From: Streptomyces sp. SID8352
GTDB lineage: Bacteria > Actinomycetota > Actinomycetes > Streptomycetales > Streptomycetaceae
Length of the DNA stretch: 38,782 nucleotides
NCBI RefSeq assembly: GCF_009862265.1
Contig: NZ_WWGX01000096.1
Span: 37,487-76,268, forward strand
Direction of reading: 5' to 3'
In this document: positions 28,860 through 37,217 of the stretch, one piece after another
Layout of the letters: the number at the start of each line of letters is the position of its first letter
Position numbering within the stretch: position 1 is the first letter of the stretch
Translations under genes and position numbers: made by a program
Notes under the pieces: generated by a model
Told to the model about the DNA's origin: nothing
Databases searched by the model: none
The model's input: the letters and a program-made list of their open reading frames with translations, nothing else

Positions 28860-30928
28860 CCACCACACGCCAAAGCGCCCCGGCCTGGACCACACAGGAC
28901 CTGGACGACCTCTTTCAGCGCTTCTTCGGCCCAGGCAACGACGCGTGGCCAGGAATGGATCCCGACCCCCGCAAGGGCAAACGAGCCCGGCCCTTCGTCG
29001 ACCTGCTGCGCCGCAGTACTGACATTCCCCTCGTCCTGCCCCGCTACCAGCAAGCCCAGGACCGCTTCGCCATCTACGTCACCGCCCGTGACGAAGCACA
29101 CGCGGCGCTCATGACCCAGATCATCACCGCATTCGCCGGACCGACGTACCTCATCGACGCAGGCGTGCGTCCGTGCACCCTCGACGTCAACGACCCCATC
29201 GAGTCCGCGCTGCTGGACCTCGCCGGCGAAGCAACCACCTTCCGCCTGGAAACCCACCCCAACCGCCGCTACCGCCAGAAACTGACCGACGTCGCCCTGC
29301 TCATGCAGCGCACCCTGGCCAGTCGCCCCCCTCGCCTGTGGCGCGTAACCAAACCCACGGGGCGACTCCTGGCCGAGTTCGACGCTGCCCTGGCCGCCGG
29401 CGGCGAAGCAGCCTCCCAAGCAACGCTCGAGCAGTTGGCAGCGCAAGGCGGCATCAACGCCGTCAACCTCGCCTACCTGCGCATCAAACGGCTCTCCCGC
29501 CTTGGCCTCGACCAGGAACTGCTCGACTACCCTGACCTGGGCGACATCGTGCGGCAAAACCCGCCGATCCCCGTCAAGGAAGCAGTGCTTAACGCTGTCT
29601 ACGCATGCGACCTGCACGAACCACTCACCTGCGGTGACCTGCCAGGCGCCCAACAAGCCCTGCGCGATCGAGGCTTCCTCGCCCTTGCGCCCTTCGAAGA
29701 CGCCCAAGCCTCATACTCCACTGAAGCCCTCACCGTCCTCCTCCTCGCCGCCGTGAGCCGAGAGGACTTGGCAAGCACCCAAACAGTTCTCACCACCCTC
29801 CAAAAGAACGCACCCCTCGAATCCCTTCCCTTGGCTCTTCGTAGCGCTATCACCGCGTTGCACAACGTCCAGCCGGACGGGATACCAACCCACCAGACAA
29901 GCAAATCCACCGAAACGCCCGAAGTTCCCGCCCCCGCGTCCCCGACACACCACGCGGACGCACCACCCACACCAGCAACTCCCACCTCTTGGCCGGAGTT
30001 GATGAGCGCGGTCGCCGACGGCCACGCCCACCTGACCAGCATCCTGGACCAGGAAGCGTGGACCGACTGGCCATCACCAGCCCAAGACGACCGGCACATC
30101 GCCACCGTGCTGGAGGACCTCCCCGACGACAGCCAGGCAAAAATCTGGCGATACGTGGGCGCCTTCATCGACAGCGTCGGGTACGGCCAGCCTGCCCCCT
30201 TGAGCGCACGCGCCCTGATCACCTGCGCACTGGCATACGACTGGCTCGGCCCAGGAGACCTGCTAGCCGTACAGGCCCTCACCGAAATCGTCCTGCGCTC
30301 CAGTCCTTCCGCCGCTACTTACAAACAACTGCTGGAAGAACTCGCCGACACCTGCGAACGCTGGGTGGCCCCCGAACGAGCCGCCATCGCACTGGACTTC
30401 GCCGACCGCCTCGTCATGGAAGCCAGCCCCGAGCCAAACGCACGCGAAACCTTCGCCCTGGCACTGCTGCTACCACTGAGCGTGCACCAGGGGCGCTTGG
30501 ACCCCGGCGACCTGAGCATGGCGCGCCGCCTGTCCACGGAACTCGGCATTGAACTGGACTGGCAGAGCCAGCCCAGCGAAGGCGAAGCACAAGACGCCGA
30601 AGCAGAACTCAAGGCCGCAACGGGGTGCCAACTCCTGCTGTACTCCCTCGACGAACGAGTGCTCGACCGAGTCAGCGAGACGCTTCAGCAACTTGTCCCT
30701 GGCCTCAAAGTGACCGCTTCCCACGACAGCGTAGGAAGTTCCCAACTGCGTCAAAAAGCCCGACAGGCAGACGTGATCGTCTTGGCCGCCCGCTGTGCCA
30801 AGCACGCCGCCACAGGGTTCATCACACAGCACGCAAAATCAGCTGTTACCGAATATGCGGACGGCAGTGGTTCGGCCTCTCTTCTGCGCGCGGCAATACA
30901 CGGCTTGCTCCGCGCCGGCAAGGTTTGA
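28856..30928 (+). CDS. dpdD: DpdD, Dpd restriction protein of unknown mechanism
   Basis: This 690-residue protein has an N-terminal globular part, a Pro/Thr/Ala-rich linker (about residues 345-380) and a C-terminal part ending in VIVLAARCAKHAATGFI, which looks like a Rossmann-type strand-helix unit. I recognise no catalytic motif. The assignment to DpdD rests on size, on the C-terminal segment and on its being the one remaining member of the DpdD-K set in this operon. The GTG at 28856 has AAGGAG (28845-28850) five bases upstream and overlaps the dpdK stop. It is the last gene of the unit, directly followed by a helicase scar. Confidence 0.72.
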   Translation: MTTTRQSAPAWTTQDLDDLFQRFFGPGNDAWPGMDPDPRKGKRARPFVDLLRRSTDIPLVLPRYQQAQDRFAIYVTARDEAHAALMTQIITAFAGPTYLIDAGVRPCTLDVNDPIESALLDLAGEATTFRLETHPNRRYRQKLTDVALLMQRTLASRPPRLWRVTKPTGRLLAEFDAALAAGGEAASQATLEQLAAQGGINAVNLAYLRIKRLSRLGLDQELLDYPDLGDIVRQNPPIPVKEAVLNAVYACDLHEPLTCGDLPGAQQALRDRGFLALAPFEDAQASYSTEALTVLLLAAVSREDLASTQTVLTTLQKNAPLESLPLALRSAITALHNVQPDGIPTHQTSKSTETPEVPAPASPTHHADAPPTPATPTSWPELMSAVADGHAHLTSILDQEAWTDWPSPAQDDRHIATVLEDLPDDSQAKIWRYVGAFIDSVGYGQPAPLSARALITCALAYDWLGPGDLLAVQALTEIVLRSSPSAATYKQLLEELADTCERWVAPERAAIALDFADRLVMEASPEPNARETFALALLLPLSVHQGRLDPGDLSMARRLSTELGIELDWQSQPSEGEAQDAEAELKAATGCQLLLYSLDERVLDRVSETLQQLVPGLKVTASHDSVGSSQLRQKARQADVIVLAARCAKHAATGFITQHAKSAVTEYADGSGSASLLRAAIHGLLRAGKV

Positions 30929-30995
30929 GGTAGAAGCCCGCCTCGCTTACGTTGCCGTCACCCGGGCCCGCGACCGCCTCGACCTCGGCGTGTGA
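30927..30995 (+). pseudogene. C-terminal scar of a UvrD/Rep-type helicase
   Basis: Starting at the dpdD stop, in another frame, the DNA reads EARLAYVAVTRARDRLDLGV and a TGA. This is motif VI of superfamily 1A (UvrD/Rep/PcrA-like) helicases, where VAxTRAR is diagnostic. Only about 22 codons remain, with no start of their own. It is best explained as the leftover 3' end of a gene that the island or a deletion replaced. Confidence 0.7.
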
Positions 30996-31332
30996 GGCTC
31001 ATAAAGTCATCGCTGCTGGTCGGCACCCGCCTACAGGCTCGTCGACGGGGACTTGTAATGCTGCCCTGATAATCGTGTCCCTGCTCTACCGCACCGCATC
31101 GACGCCCACTCGACCGGACTCCCTGCAGGCACCACACGCCGCACCCACTTCGCCGACCTCGACCTCACACCCCGACCCCGCCGAAAGCCCCGCACACCAC
31201 CCGCGAATCGGGCGACAGTGCCACAGGGCCGGGTCGGTATCCGTGGTGCGTGCCATCGTGGATGCGCTGCAGGATGGGTCGGTCCAATTGGCAGCCGCCG
31301 AGGACGGGCGCAAGCACGGCAGATGAGGGGCA
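30996..31332. other. spacer between convergent operons, no intact gene
   Basis: Short frames are present but none has a ribosome-binding site, family motif or persuasive composition. One plus-strand segment ending at 31326 (VRAIVDALQDGSVQLA) looks mildly protein-like and could be further debris. The stretch separates the restriction operon from the oppositely transcribed modification operon. Confidence 0.5.
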
Positions 31333-31361
31333 TTCACCGTGTCCGATCCAGGCACGGTGAA
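31333..31361. terminator. hairpin between the convergent Dpd operons
   Basis: Perfect 9-bp arms TTCACCGTG (31333-31341) and CACGGTGAA (31353-31361) flank an 11-base loop, 14 bp beyond the dpdB1 stop. It is placed to end the leftward modification transcript and possibly the rightward one. Confidence 0.55.
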
Positions 31362-31374
31362 CCCAGTCGGCCGG

Positions 31375-32478
31375 TCAGCCCCGCACGGTGCGCACCAGCA
31401 GGTCGGTGAGCAGGCGGATGTCGTTGGGGGTGTTTTGCAGGCCATTCCAGCGGCGCTGTTCGCCGTCGGGGAAGCGCCACATGCCGGAGGTCCAGGCGGT
31501 GACCGGCATCAGGCTCAGGATGGCGTTGCGGACCCGGTCGCAGTCGACGTCTTCGGCGGCCATGCCGTCGGTGAGGCTATCCATGACGAAACCCATGGCT
31601 TGGATGCCTGCTCCGTGGCTGAGGCGGGACTGGCGGGGCGGGAGCTTCCAGGCGTCGCTGAAGGATTCCTGCACGATGGTCCAAAAGGAGCGCAGGTGCA
31701 GCAGCATGCGTTCGACGTCGCCGGAGCCGTCTTCGGGGTTGCGGTACTGGTAGAGGGCCCCTTCGAAGAGGCTGTGCTCCAGCATGCGCAGCAGGCTGGT
31801 GTCTTTGATGTTGCCGTGGGGGGAGGTGGGGCTGGCGACGCGGCCGTAGAAGGGGCCCTCGCCGTCGATGTTGAGGCGGGTCATCAACTGCGCTGGCAGG
31901 CGCTTGCGGGCGTAGGAGGGAGGGAGGTGTCCGCTGGTTTCGGGCAGCAGTTCGTGGATGAGGCCCTTGGGTAGCGGCTTGGTGGAGTTGACCAGGATGA
32001 ACTGGGAGCGCTGATCTTGTTGATCGTCGGCGATGAATCCGACGGCGGCTACGGGGAATTCGGCCAGGTCCGCGTCGCGGATGGCGGCGCTGCGCTGCTG
32101 TCCGTCCACGATCAGGGCGGGCTTTTCCTCATCGGGAAGGGATTCGTCGACGGGGATGACCAATTCTCCCGGGACGGAGTAGTCGACGCCGGCAGCCCGG
32201 CGTGCTCCGGTCTCGAACCTGACGGACTCGTCGAACGCCAGGACCAGGGCGTTGGGGAGCATGGCGTTGTCGGACTCGAGGTAGCGGCGGATGCCCCGGA
32301 TGTGGCTGAGGACTTCGGGTCGCTGGTAGCCCTGCAGGCTGCTGCTGTCGTCCCGCCGGACGCGGGAGACGGCGGCGAAGCTGTGGATCTTCTTTCCGTC
32401 GACAGCGAAGCAGTAGATTTTTCGGTCACCCTGACGCACTTCAAGTGCGGGGAGCCTGAGTTCGTAGCGGTCGGCCAT
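31375..32478 (-). CDS. dpdB: DpdB paralogue 1, DGQHR-domain protein
   Basis: This 367-residue protein of the ParB-like DGQHR family includes DndB and DpdB. The signature is DGQQR at residues 125-129 (ALIVDGQQRSAAI), and GYQRPE (50-55) is shared with the second paralogue. In the known system DpdB works with DpdA to place preQ0 in DNA. The ATG at 32478 is chosen because AGGAG lies seven bases upstream; the in-frame ATG at 32493 lacks one. It follows dpdA after a 38-bp gap and is the last gene of the modification unit. Whether both DpdB copies are required is unknown. Confidence 0.85.
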   Translation of the reverse strand: MADRYELRLPALEVRQGDRKIYCFAVDGKKIHSFAAVSRVRRDDSSSLQGYQRPEVLSHIRGIRRYLESDNAMLPNALVLAFDESVRFETGARRAAGVDYSVPGELVIPVDESLPDEEKPALIVDGQQRSAAIRDADLAEFPVAAVGFIADDQQDQRSQFILVNSTKPLPKGLIHELLPETSGHLPPSYARKRLPAQLMTRLNIDGEGPFYGRVASPTSPHGNIKDTSLLRMLEHSLFEGALYQYRNPEDGSGDVERMLLHLRSFWTIVQESFSDAWKLPPRQSRLSHGAGIQAMGFVMDSLTDGMAAEDVDCDRVRNAILSLMPVTAWTSGMWRFPDGEQRRWNGLQNTPNDIRLLTDLLVRTVRG

Positions 32479-32516
32479 CGCATCTCCTGACATGGATAAA
32501 AAGTAGAGGGCGGATC

Positions 32517-33737
32517 TTACCCGAAGGTGAGTGATCGCATTTTCGCTTCGAGCACGGTCAAATTATGAAATCCGCGACGCTTATTTCGCTCACTCCCCCG
32601 GAATATCACGATCTCAATTCCGTGCTTCTCACACAGGGCGCAGGGACAGATGCGCCAGGGCGCATCGCTCAGGGTGCGCTCATACACTTCGAGGTAGCTT
32701 TTCTTTTTGGGCCCGAGTACGAGGGATTCGTAGGTTCCGAGGGCAGCCAGGACCTCCTCTATGGACGTTTCCTCGCGATCGAATTCGCGCAGGGCGCGCA
32801 GGCTGGCTCGCTCGGCGGCGATTGCTTCTGCCTGCGACACGTTCCCGGACAGGATGAGCCGCTTGAGTGCGGGGTTTCCGTCGACTTGGGGGACCCTGAT
32901 GGCCGTGTAGGAGTCGGTGGCCGAGTGGTAGTTATTGCGGTCATCCATGAAGGCCTGACGGAAGGCGGAGGTACTGTCGAAACTGGTCACGCCGTGACGG
33001 GCGAACTGTTCCATGCTGTCCACCCGGTTGATGCCGAGGAGATGCAATCCTGTTCCCGGGGAGCGAATGTCGTCGATGGCGCGCAGGCAGGAGAGGATTT
33101 CGTGCGATTTGAGGGGAACCATGCCGCCCAGTGCGATGCGCCGGTAACCCATCTTCTGCAACTGCTTCACGCTGTGCGCGTAGCTTTGCGGGCCCCAACC
33201 CTGTGCTGCACCGACCGGTTCGAAGTGCGCGCCTGATTTTCGTGTTGCGGTAATGAATTCTTCGGCAAGTTCCAGGGAGATTTGCTGCCGGGTGATCCAG
33301 GCGTCTTCGGGCTGCTTATCAGACTCTTCGGGAATATACCCGAAGATAATGTGGTCGATACTAATTCCCGCATCGAATCCACAACGGCCGTAGAAGTCCA
33401 TGACTTCATCCACCTCGTAAGGCGGACGCTCTTCGTCTATATAGTTGAAGGCGCCACAGTCACCGATGGTGGCACAGGCTTCGGGGAGACGGAAGAAATT
33501 TCTCACGCCCAGCCGGTAGAAACGCTCGCGCTGCGGGGAGGAGTATTTTCCCGAGCCTTTCACGGATCCGTCGACGACCGCCTTGCTGACGAGGATCCCG
33601 TCGTAGGGGATCGGCGTCACAACCTGGTGAGCGTAGACGTCGTCCCGTTGGCGCACTCGGTAGGGCGAGTACTCGTCGTTGACGAAGTCGTAGGTGGGGC
33701 TCACCAGGTCCTGGCTGTCAGGAAAATAGAATTTCAC
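32517..33737 (-). CDS. dpdA: DpdA, DNA guanine transglycosylase (TGT-like)
   Basis: This 406-residue enzyme related to tRNA-guanine transglycosylase exchanges guanine in DNA for preQ0. TGT landmarks are recognisable: Asp93 in IGDCGAFNY (counterpart of DSGGFQ), GAAQGWG (177-183), LGGMVP (203-208), a candidate nucleophile Asp254 in TSFDSTSAFR, and a zinc site CPCALC (Cys364, Cys366, Cys369) with His391. The surrounding sequence is far from bacterial Tgt, as expected of DpdA. The GTG at 33737 overlaps the stop of the upstream dpdB copy (GTGA). A longer frame upstream is only overlap with that gene. It is the core of the modification module, flanked by the two DpdB genes. Confidence 0.92.
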   Translation of the reverse strand: MKFYFPDSQDLVSPTYDFVNDEYSPYRVRQRDDVYAHQVVTPIPYDGILVSKAVVDGSVKGSGKYSSPQRERFYRLGVRNFFRLPEACATIGDCGAFNYIDEERPPYEVDEVMDFYGRCGFDAGISIDHIIFGYIPEESDKQPEDAWITRQQISLELAEEFITATRKSGAHFEPVGAAQGWGPQSYAHSVKQLQKMGYRRIALGGMVPLKSHEILSCLRAIDDIRSPGTGLHLLGINRVDSMEQFARHGVTSFDSTSAFRQAFMDDRNNYHSATDSYTAIRVPQVDGNPALKRLILSGNVSQAEAIAAERASLRALREFDREETSIEEVLAALGTYESLVLGPKKKSYLEVYERTLSDAPWRICPCALCEKHGIEIVIFRGSERNKRRGFHNLTVLEAKMRSLTFG

Positions 33738-34867
33738 GCCGCTTTTGCCTTTTCCTGCACATAGATACGGAGGAGGTAGTTCGACAGGGTGCTGATGTGG
33801 CGCGGGTTGTTCTGGAGTTCGTTCCAAGGGATGTTCAGGTCCGGCCAGCGCCCGTCGGTCCAACGGCAGTGCGGTGCGACTAGTGCGAGTTCGGCCCGTG
33901 CCTGCTCGAGCGCATGGGGGGATGCAGGCGGGATGGCCATCATTACGCGGTCCATGAGACGCCCCATGGAGCGGATGCCCACTCCGTGCATCAGCCGACT
34001 CCGAGTCGCCGGCAGGCCCCACGCTTCCGGGAAGGTGTCCCGGACGGCATTCCAATAGATGACAAGAATCTGCCGGATGGTGGCGGTGTCGACGGTGCCG
34101 TTGGACAGATTTTTGTAGGGGAAGAAAACACCCGAAGGGGAGTTGAGGGATTCCTGTATGGCCGTGGTGAGGCTGTTGTCGGTGACGACAGCCTCCGCTT
34201 TCTGCTCGGCCGTGGTGGAAGGGCGGCGCACCAACCCGTGAAAGGGCGAATCCTTGTCCTGATTGAGGGCTTCGACCAGGACCGAGGGGAGTTTCCTGGC
34301 GGACAGTTTGGTCGGCAGCACCGTGCCGACTTCGGGAAGCAGTTCGGTGACGAGGTTGGTCGGCAGCGGGGAGACCGTGTTCACGCGCAGGAACTGGTCT
34401 CGCTGGGTTTCCAGGTCTTCGGCGACAAACCCGGCGATGGTCACGGCCAGGCGGGTGTTGCGGGTGCGGGCCAGAGCGAGGCTGCGCTGCTGGCCGTCGA
34501 CGATCCAGGCCGGCCGGGGGGCATCGGGGGAATCGGGCAGAGAGATCTCCAGCGTTCCGGAGGTACACAGGCCGTCGCTGCTGCTGGGGCCGGGGCTGGA
34601 CTTGAACCGCACACTGGAGGGCAAGGCGAGAATCAGTCCGTTGGGAAAGAGGACCTCGTCACTGTCGAGATACTCCAGGATCTGCTTGACGTGCTGCTTT
34701 TTCTCGGGGCGCTGGTAGCCGATGAGCCTGCCGGCCTCGTCCCGGGAGATCCGCGCGACGTCGGCAACCTGGTGCACCTCTTCTGCCGCCAACGTGAACA
34801 CATACAGCGGGATCGTGGGGTGCTGCTCGATCCGCAGGGCCCGACGCTTAAGCACAGTGAAAGTCAT
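33734..34867 (-). CDS. dpdB: DpdB paralogue 2, DGQHR-domain protein
   Basis: This 377-residue protein has DGQQR at residues 124-128 (AWIVDGQQRSLAL) and the same GYQRPE (50-55) and downstream FVAED-QRDQF layout as the copy at 31375-32478. The two differ at most other positions, so they are old paralogues rather than a recent duplication. It is the DpdB candidate immediately upstream of dpdA, coupled by a four-base GTGA overlap. Its own ATG at 34867 overlaps the dpdC stop (TGATG). By family it cooperates with DpdA. An ATP-hydrolysing role has been discussed for DpdB, but I see no Walker motif here. Confidence 0.85.
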   Translation of the reverse strand: MTFTVLKRRALRIEQHPTIPLYVFTLAAEEVHQVADVARISRDEAGRLIGYQRPEKKQHVKQILEYLDSDEVLFPNGLILALPSSVRFKSSPGPSSSDGLCTSGTLEISLPDSPDAPRPAWIVDGQQRSLALARTRNTRLAVTIAGFVAEDLETQRDQFLRVNTVSPLPTNLVTELLPEVGTVLPTKLSARKLPSVLVEALNQDKDSPFHGLVRRPSTTAEQKAEAVVTDNSLTTAIQESLNSPSGVFFPYKNLSNGTVDTATIRQILVIYWNAVRDTFPEAWGLPATRSRLMHGVGIRSMGRLMDRVMMAIPPASPHALEQARAELALVAPHCRWTDGRWPDLNIPWNELQNNPRHISTLSNYLLRIYVQEKAKAA

Positions 34868-35760
34868 CAGCGGCCAATCGTTGATGTGTACAGGTCTGCG
34901 AAGCGCCTCTGTTCACAGGCCATCCCCTTGTCTCTGAAGAGACGCAGCAGACGAGTGCGGGAGGAGTCGGGGTGGAGGGCCTTCATCTCTTTGATGAAGG
35001 CGATCACCAGCTCGTCCGACATAGGTGTGCGTGCGTAACGTTCGGGCCGGGCCGCCTGAGAGGCCCAGGCATCCCAACGCGCCTGCGCCTCAGGGCTGAT
35101 GAGGCGGCCCGGCGTGCAGTGCTCGAGCCAGGAGGCTGCCATGCGGGTGTTCAAGCTGGTGAGGGTTCCGCCGAGGGCCTGCCGCAGGGCGGCATTGGCC
35201 GGCACCCGCAGCACCCCGTCCAGATCGCAGGCGCCCCCGATCAGCACCACCTCGGCGTCGGCGGCCGCGAGCCCGCGCAAGTCCCGCTGCATGGCCTGGG
35301 CGTAGGTCTCCGACAGCACCACCAGTGCCCGTCCGGCGGCCGTGGCGATCTTAGACAGATCGCTGGCGCCGTCCAGGTGCTGCAGGTGATCCCACCACCG
35401 GGATGCTTCAGGACTGGAGAAAGCCACGGAATCTGCGTGTCGTGGTACGAAAGTCGCTGCATACGACGGCGCCAGGCTGGAGACTTGCCGTAGGCCCAGG
35501 CCGGCCGAGGCTACATAGAGACGAGGGACAAACCCTGCTCGAGCTGCGGCGTCGGTGAGAGCGAGCGCACGCCGCCACTGATCCCCCTGGTAGAGGTCCT
35601 GCAGTTTCGCCTGCCGGCCCTGGACTGCCTGCAGGCGGCGTGCCCATTCCGCGGCTCGCTGCGGCAGGTCGCCGCTGGGCAGGGTGCGGGCTTGCAGGTC
35701 CGCGGGGGGTGGTGAGGCCTTCCGGTCCGTGCACGTGACCACGATGGGCAACTCGTTCAC
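34867..35760 (-). CDS. dpdC: DpdC-like protein (DUF6884/YaaA-like)
   Basis: This 297-residue protein has a CTDRK motif at residues 10-14, LYQGDQWRRAL (57-67), YVASAGLGL (82-90) and SYAATFV, a pattern like that of DUF6884/YaaA-related proteins. By context it is DpdC, the protein reported to be needed to turn preQ0 in DNA into the amide dADG. The identification is by pattern and position, not by alignment. The GTG at 35760 follows AGGGG with nine bases spacing and is the first gene of the leftward unit. The longer open frame upstream crosses the control region and queC and is spurious. Confidence 0.72.
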   Translation of the reverse strand: MNELPIVVTCTDRKASPPPADLQARTLPSGDLPQRAAEWARRLQAVQGRQAKLQDLYQGDQWRRALALTDAAARAGFVPRLYVASAGLGLRQVSSLAPSYAATFVPRHADSVAFSSPEASRWWDHLQHLDGASDLSKIATAAGRALVVLSETYAQAMQRDLRGLAAADAEVVLIGGACDLDGVLRVPANAALRQALGGTLTSLNTRMAASWLEHCTPGRLISPEAQARWDAWASQAARPERYARTPMSDELVIAFIKEMKALHPDSSRTRLLRLFRDKGMACEQRRFADLYTSTIGR

Positions 35761-35883
35761 TGCGACTCGACCCCTGGCTTCCGTAACTCGATTTTTGTTG
35801 TGGTTACTGTAGCCGGTAGTTAGGGGGGTAGGCTGCACCTGCCTCAACTGAGGAAACTGGACTGCAGATAGGGGAGTGACAGC
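35761..35883. promoter_or_regulatory. shared divergent control region of the modification and preQ0 operons
   Basis: These 123 bp lie between the GTG of dpdC and the ATG of queC and are noticeably AT-richer than the flanking genes. Candidate boxes on the minus strand are TTGAGG and TAACTA, 19 bases apart. On the plus strand TAGTTA precedes the queC ribosome-binding site GGGGAG. A short GTAAC/GTTAC inverted pair lies in the middle. No preQ1-type riboswitch fold was evident. Both units must be driven from here, probably together. Confidence 0.6.
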
Positions 35884-36579
35884 ATGGACCGTCCCGCGAT
35901 CGTGTTGCTGAGCGGCGGCCTGGACTCGACCACGGTGCTGGCCATCGCCAAGGACCAGGGATTCACTCCCTACGCGCTCAGCTTCCGCTACGGCCAGCGG
36001 CACAGCATCGAACTGGAGGCGGCTCAGCGCGTGGCGCAGACCCAGGGCGTGGCCCAGCACGTCATTGCCGACATCGATCTGCGGGTTTTCGGCGGCTCTG
36101 CCCTGACCTCCGACATCGAGGTGCCCAAGCACGAGACGCTGGAGGACGTCGAGGAGGGCGGGGTGCCGATCACGTATGTGCCGGCCCGCAACACGATCTT
36201 CCTCTCATTCGCGCTGGCGTTCGCCGAGACGGTCGGTGCCAGCGACATCTTCACCGGGGTCACAGCCGTGGACTACAGCGGCTACCCCGACTGCCGCCCC
36301 GAGTACATGGAGGCCTTCGCCACCATGGCCAACCTGGCCACCCGAGCCGGGGTGGAAGGAACCTCCAAGATCACCCTGCATTCCCCCCTGATCGCGCTGT
36401 CCAAGGCCGACATCGTGCGCGAGGGCCTGCGACTGGGCGTGGACTACTCCCTTACTTCCTCCTGCTACGACCCCGACGAGCAGGGGCAGGCCTGCGGTAA
36501 GTGCGACACCTGCCTGCTGCGCCTGAAGGGCTTCGCTGAAGCCGGCGTGAAGGACCCCGTCCGGTATCAGAGCGCCTGA
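35884..36579 (+). CDS. queC: QueC, 7-cyano-7-deazaguanine (preQ0) synthase
   Basis: This 231-residue ATP-dependent enzyme converts 7-carboxy-7-deazaguanine to preQ0. The PP-loop SGGLDST (10-16) is at the N-terminus, the middle shows VPARNTIFLSFA, and the C-terminal zinc site is formed by Cys residues in SSCYDPDEQGQACGKCDTC. Length and motifs are standard. The ATG at 35884 follows GGGGAG. It opens the preQ0 operon, two bases before queE. No tRNA queuosine genes (queA, queF, queG) are in the window, so the product most likely feeds DpdA. Confidence 0.96.
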   Translation: MDRPAIVLLSGGLDSTTVLAIAKDQGFTPYALSFRYGQRHSIELEAAQRVAQTQGVAQHVIADIDLRVFGGSALTSDIEVPKHETLEDVEEGGVPITYVPARNTIFLSFALAFAETVGASDIFTGVTAVDYSGYPDCRPEYMEAFATMANLATRAGVEGTSKITLHSPLIALSKADIVREGLRLGVDYSLTSSCYDPDEQGQACGKCDTCLLRLKGFAEAGVKDPVRYQSA

Positions 36580-36581
36580 GC

Positions 36582-37217
36582 ATGACCTATCTGATCAAGG
36601 AAATCTTCTACACCCTGCAGGGAGAAGGCAGCCACGCAGGGCGTCCGGCGGTCTTCTGCCGCTTCTCCCGCTGCAACCTGTGGACAGGCCGGGAACAGGA
36701 CAGGGCCCGCGCCATCTGCCAGTTCTGCGACACCGACTTCGTCGGCACCGACGGTGAAGGCGGCGGCCGCTTTCGCACACCGCTGGACCTAGCCGATGCC
36801 GTGGAGGCCGCCTGGCCCACGACCGATCGAGCCCACCGGTTCGTGGTGTGCACCGGTGGAGAGCCCCTGCTGCAACTGGATGAAGAAACCATCGAGGCTC
36901 TGCACGAGCGCGGCTTCGAAGTCGCAGTGGAAACCAACGGCACTCGCCCGGCCCCACGAGGGATCGACTGGCTGTGCGTCAGCCCCAAGATCGGCTCCAC
37001 TCTGGTCCTCACCCAGGGTGACGAACTGAAACTGGTCTACCCGCAGGTCGGCGGTGACCCCGCCCAGTTCGAAGAACTGGACTTCCGGCACTTCAGGCTG
37101 CAACCGCTGGATGACGCTCACCGTGAAGCCCATACCCGTGCCACCGTCGAATACTGCATGAAGAACCCGCGCTGGACTCTCTCCCTCCAGACGCACAAGT
37201 ATCTGGGAATTCAGTAA
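36582..37217 (+). CDS. queE: QueE, 7-carboxy-7-deazaguanine synthase (radical SAM)
   Basis: This 211-residue radical SAM enzyme makes 7-carboxy-7-deazaguanine from carboxytetrahydropterin. The iron-sulfur cysteines are arranged C-x14-C-x2-C (RCNLWT...AICQFCDTDF), an expanded form known from some QueE enzymes, instead of the usual C-x3-C-x2-C. YTLQGEGSHAGRPAVF at the N-terminus and CTGGEPLLQ are further hallmarks. It starts two bases after queC with no clear ribosome-binding site, suggesting coupling. It overlaps queD by one base (TAATG). Confidence 0.95.
   Translation: MTYLIKEIFYTLQGEGSHAGRPAVFCRFSRCNLWTGREQDRARAICQFCDTDFVGTDGEGGGRFRTPLDLADAVEAAWPTTDRAHRFVVCTGGEPLLQLDEETIEALHERGFEVAVETNGTRPAPRGIDWLCVSPKIGSTLVLTQGDELKLVYPQVGGDPAQFEELDFRHFRLQPLDDAHREAHTRATVEYCMKNPRWTLSLQTHKYLGIQ

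Noticed and set aside
13253..30928. DISARM or Dnd phosphorothioate system
   Set aside because: The SNF2, DUF1998-like and PLD proteins recall DrmD, DrmA and DrmC, and DGQHR recalls DndB. But no methylase or DndACDE genes are present, and DpdA plus preQ0 synthesis genes define Dpd.
32517..33737. Host tRNA-guanine transglycosylase (Tgt)
   Set aside because: The catalytic and zinc landmarks are TGT-like but the context is dpdB/dpdC, and motifs are strongly divergent (GDCGAFNY, GAAQGWG), as expected of DpdA.
34867..36132. Longer minus-strand reading frame for the DpdC protein
   Set aside because: The extension runs antisense through queC and the control region; the GTG at 35760 with AGGGG upstream fits the conserved start.
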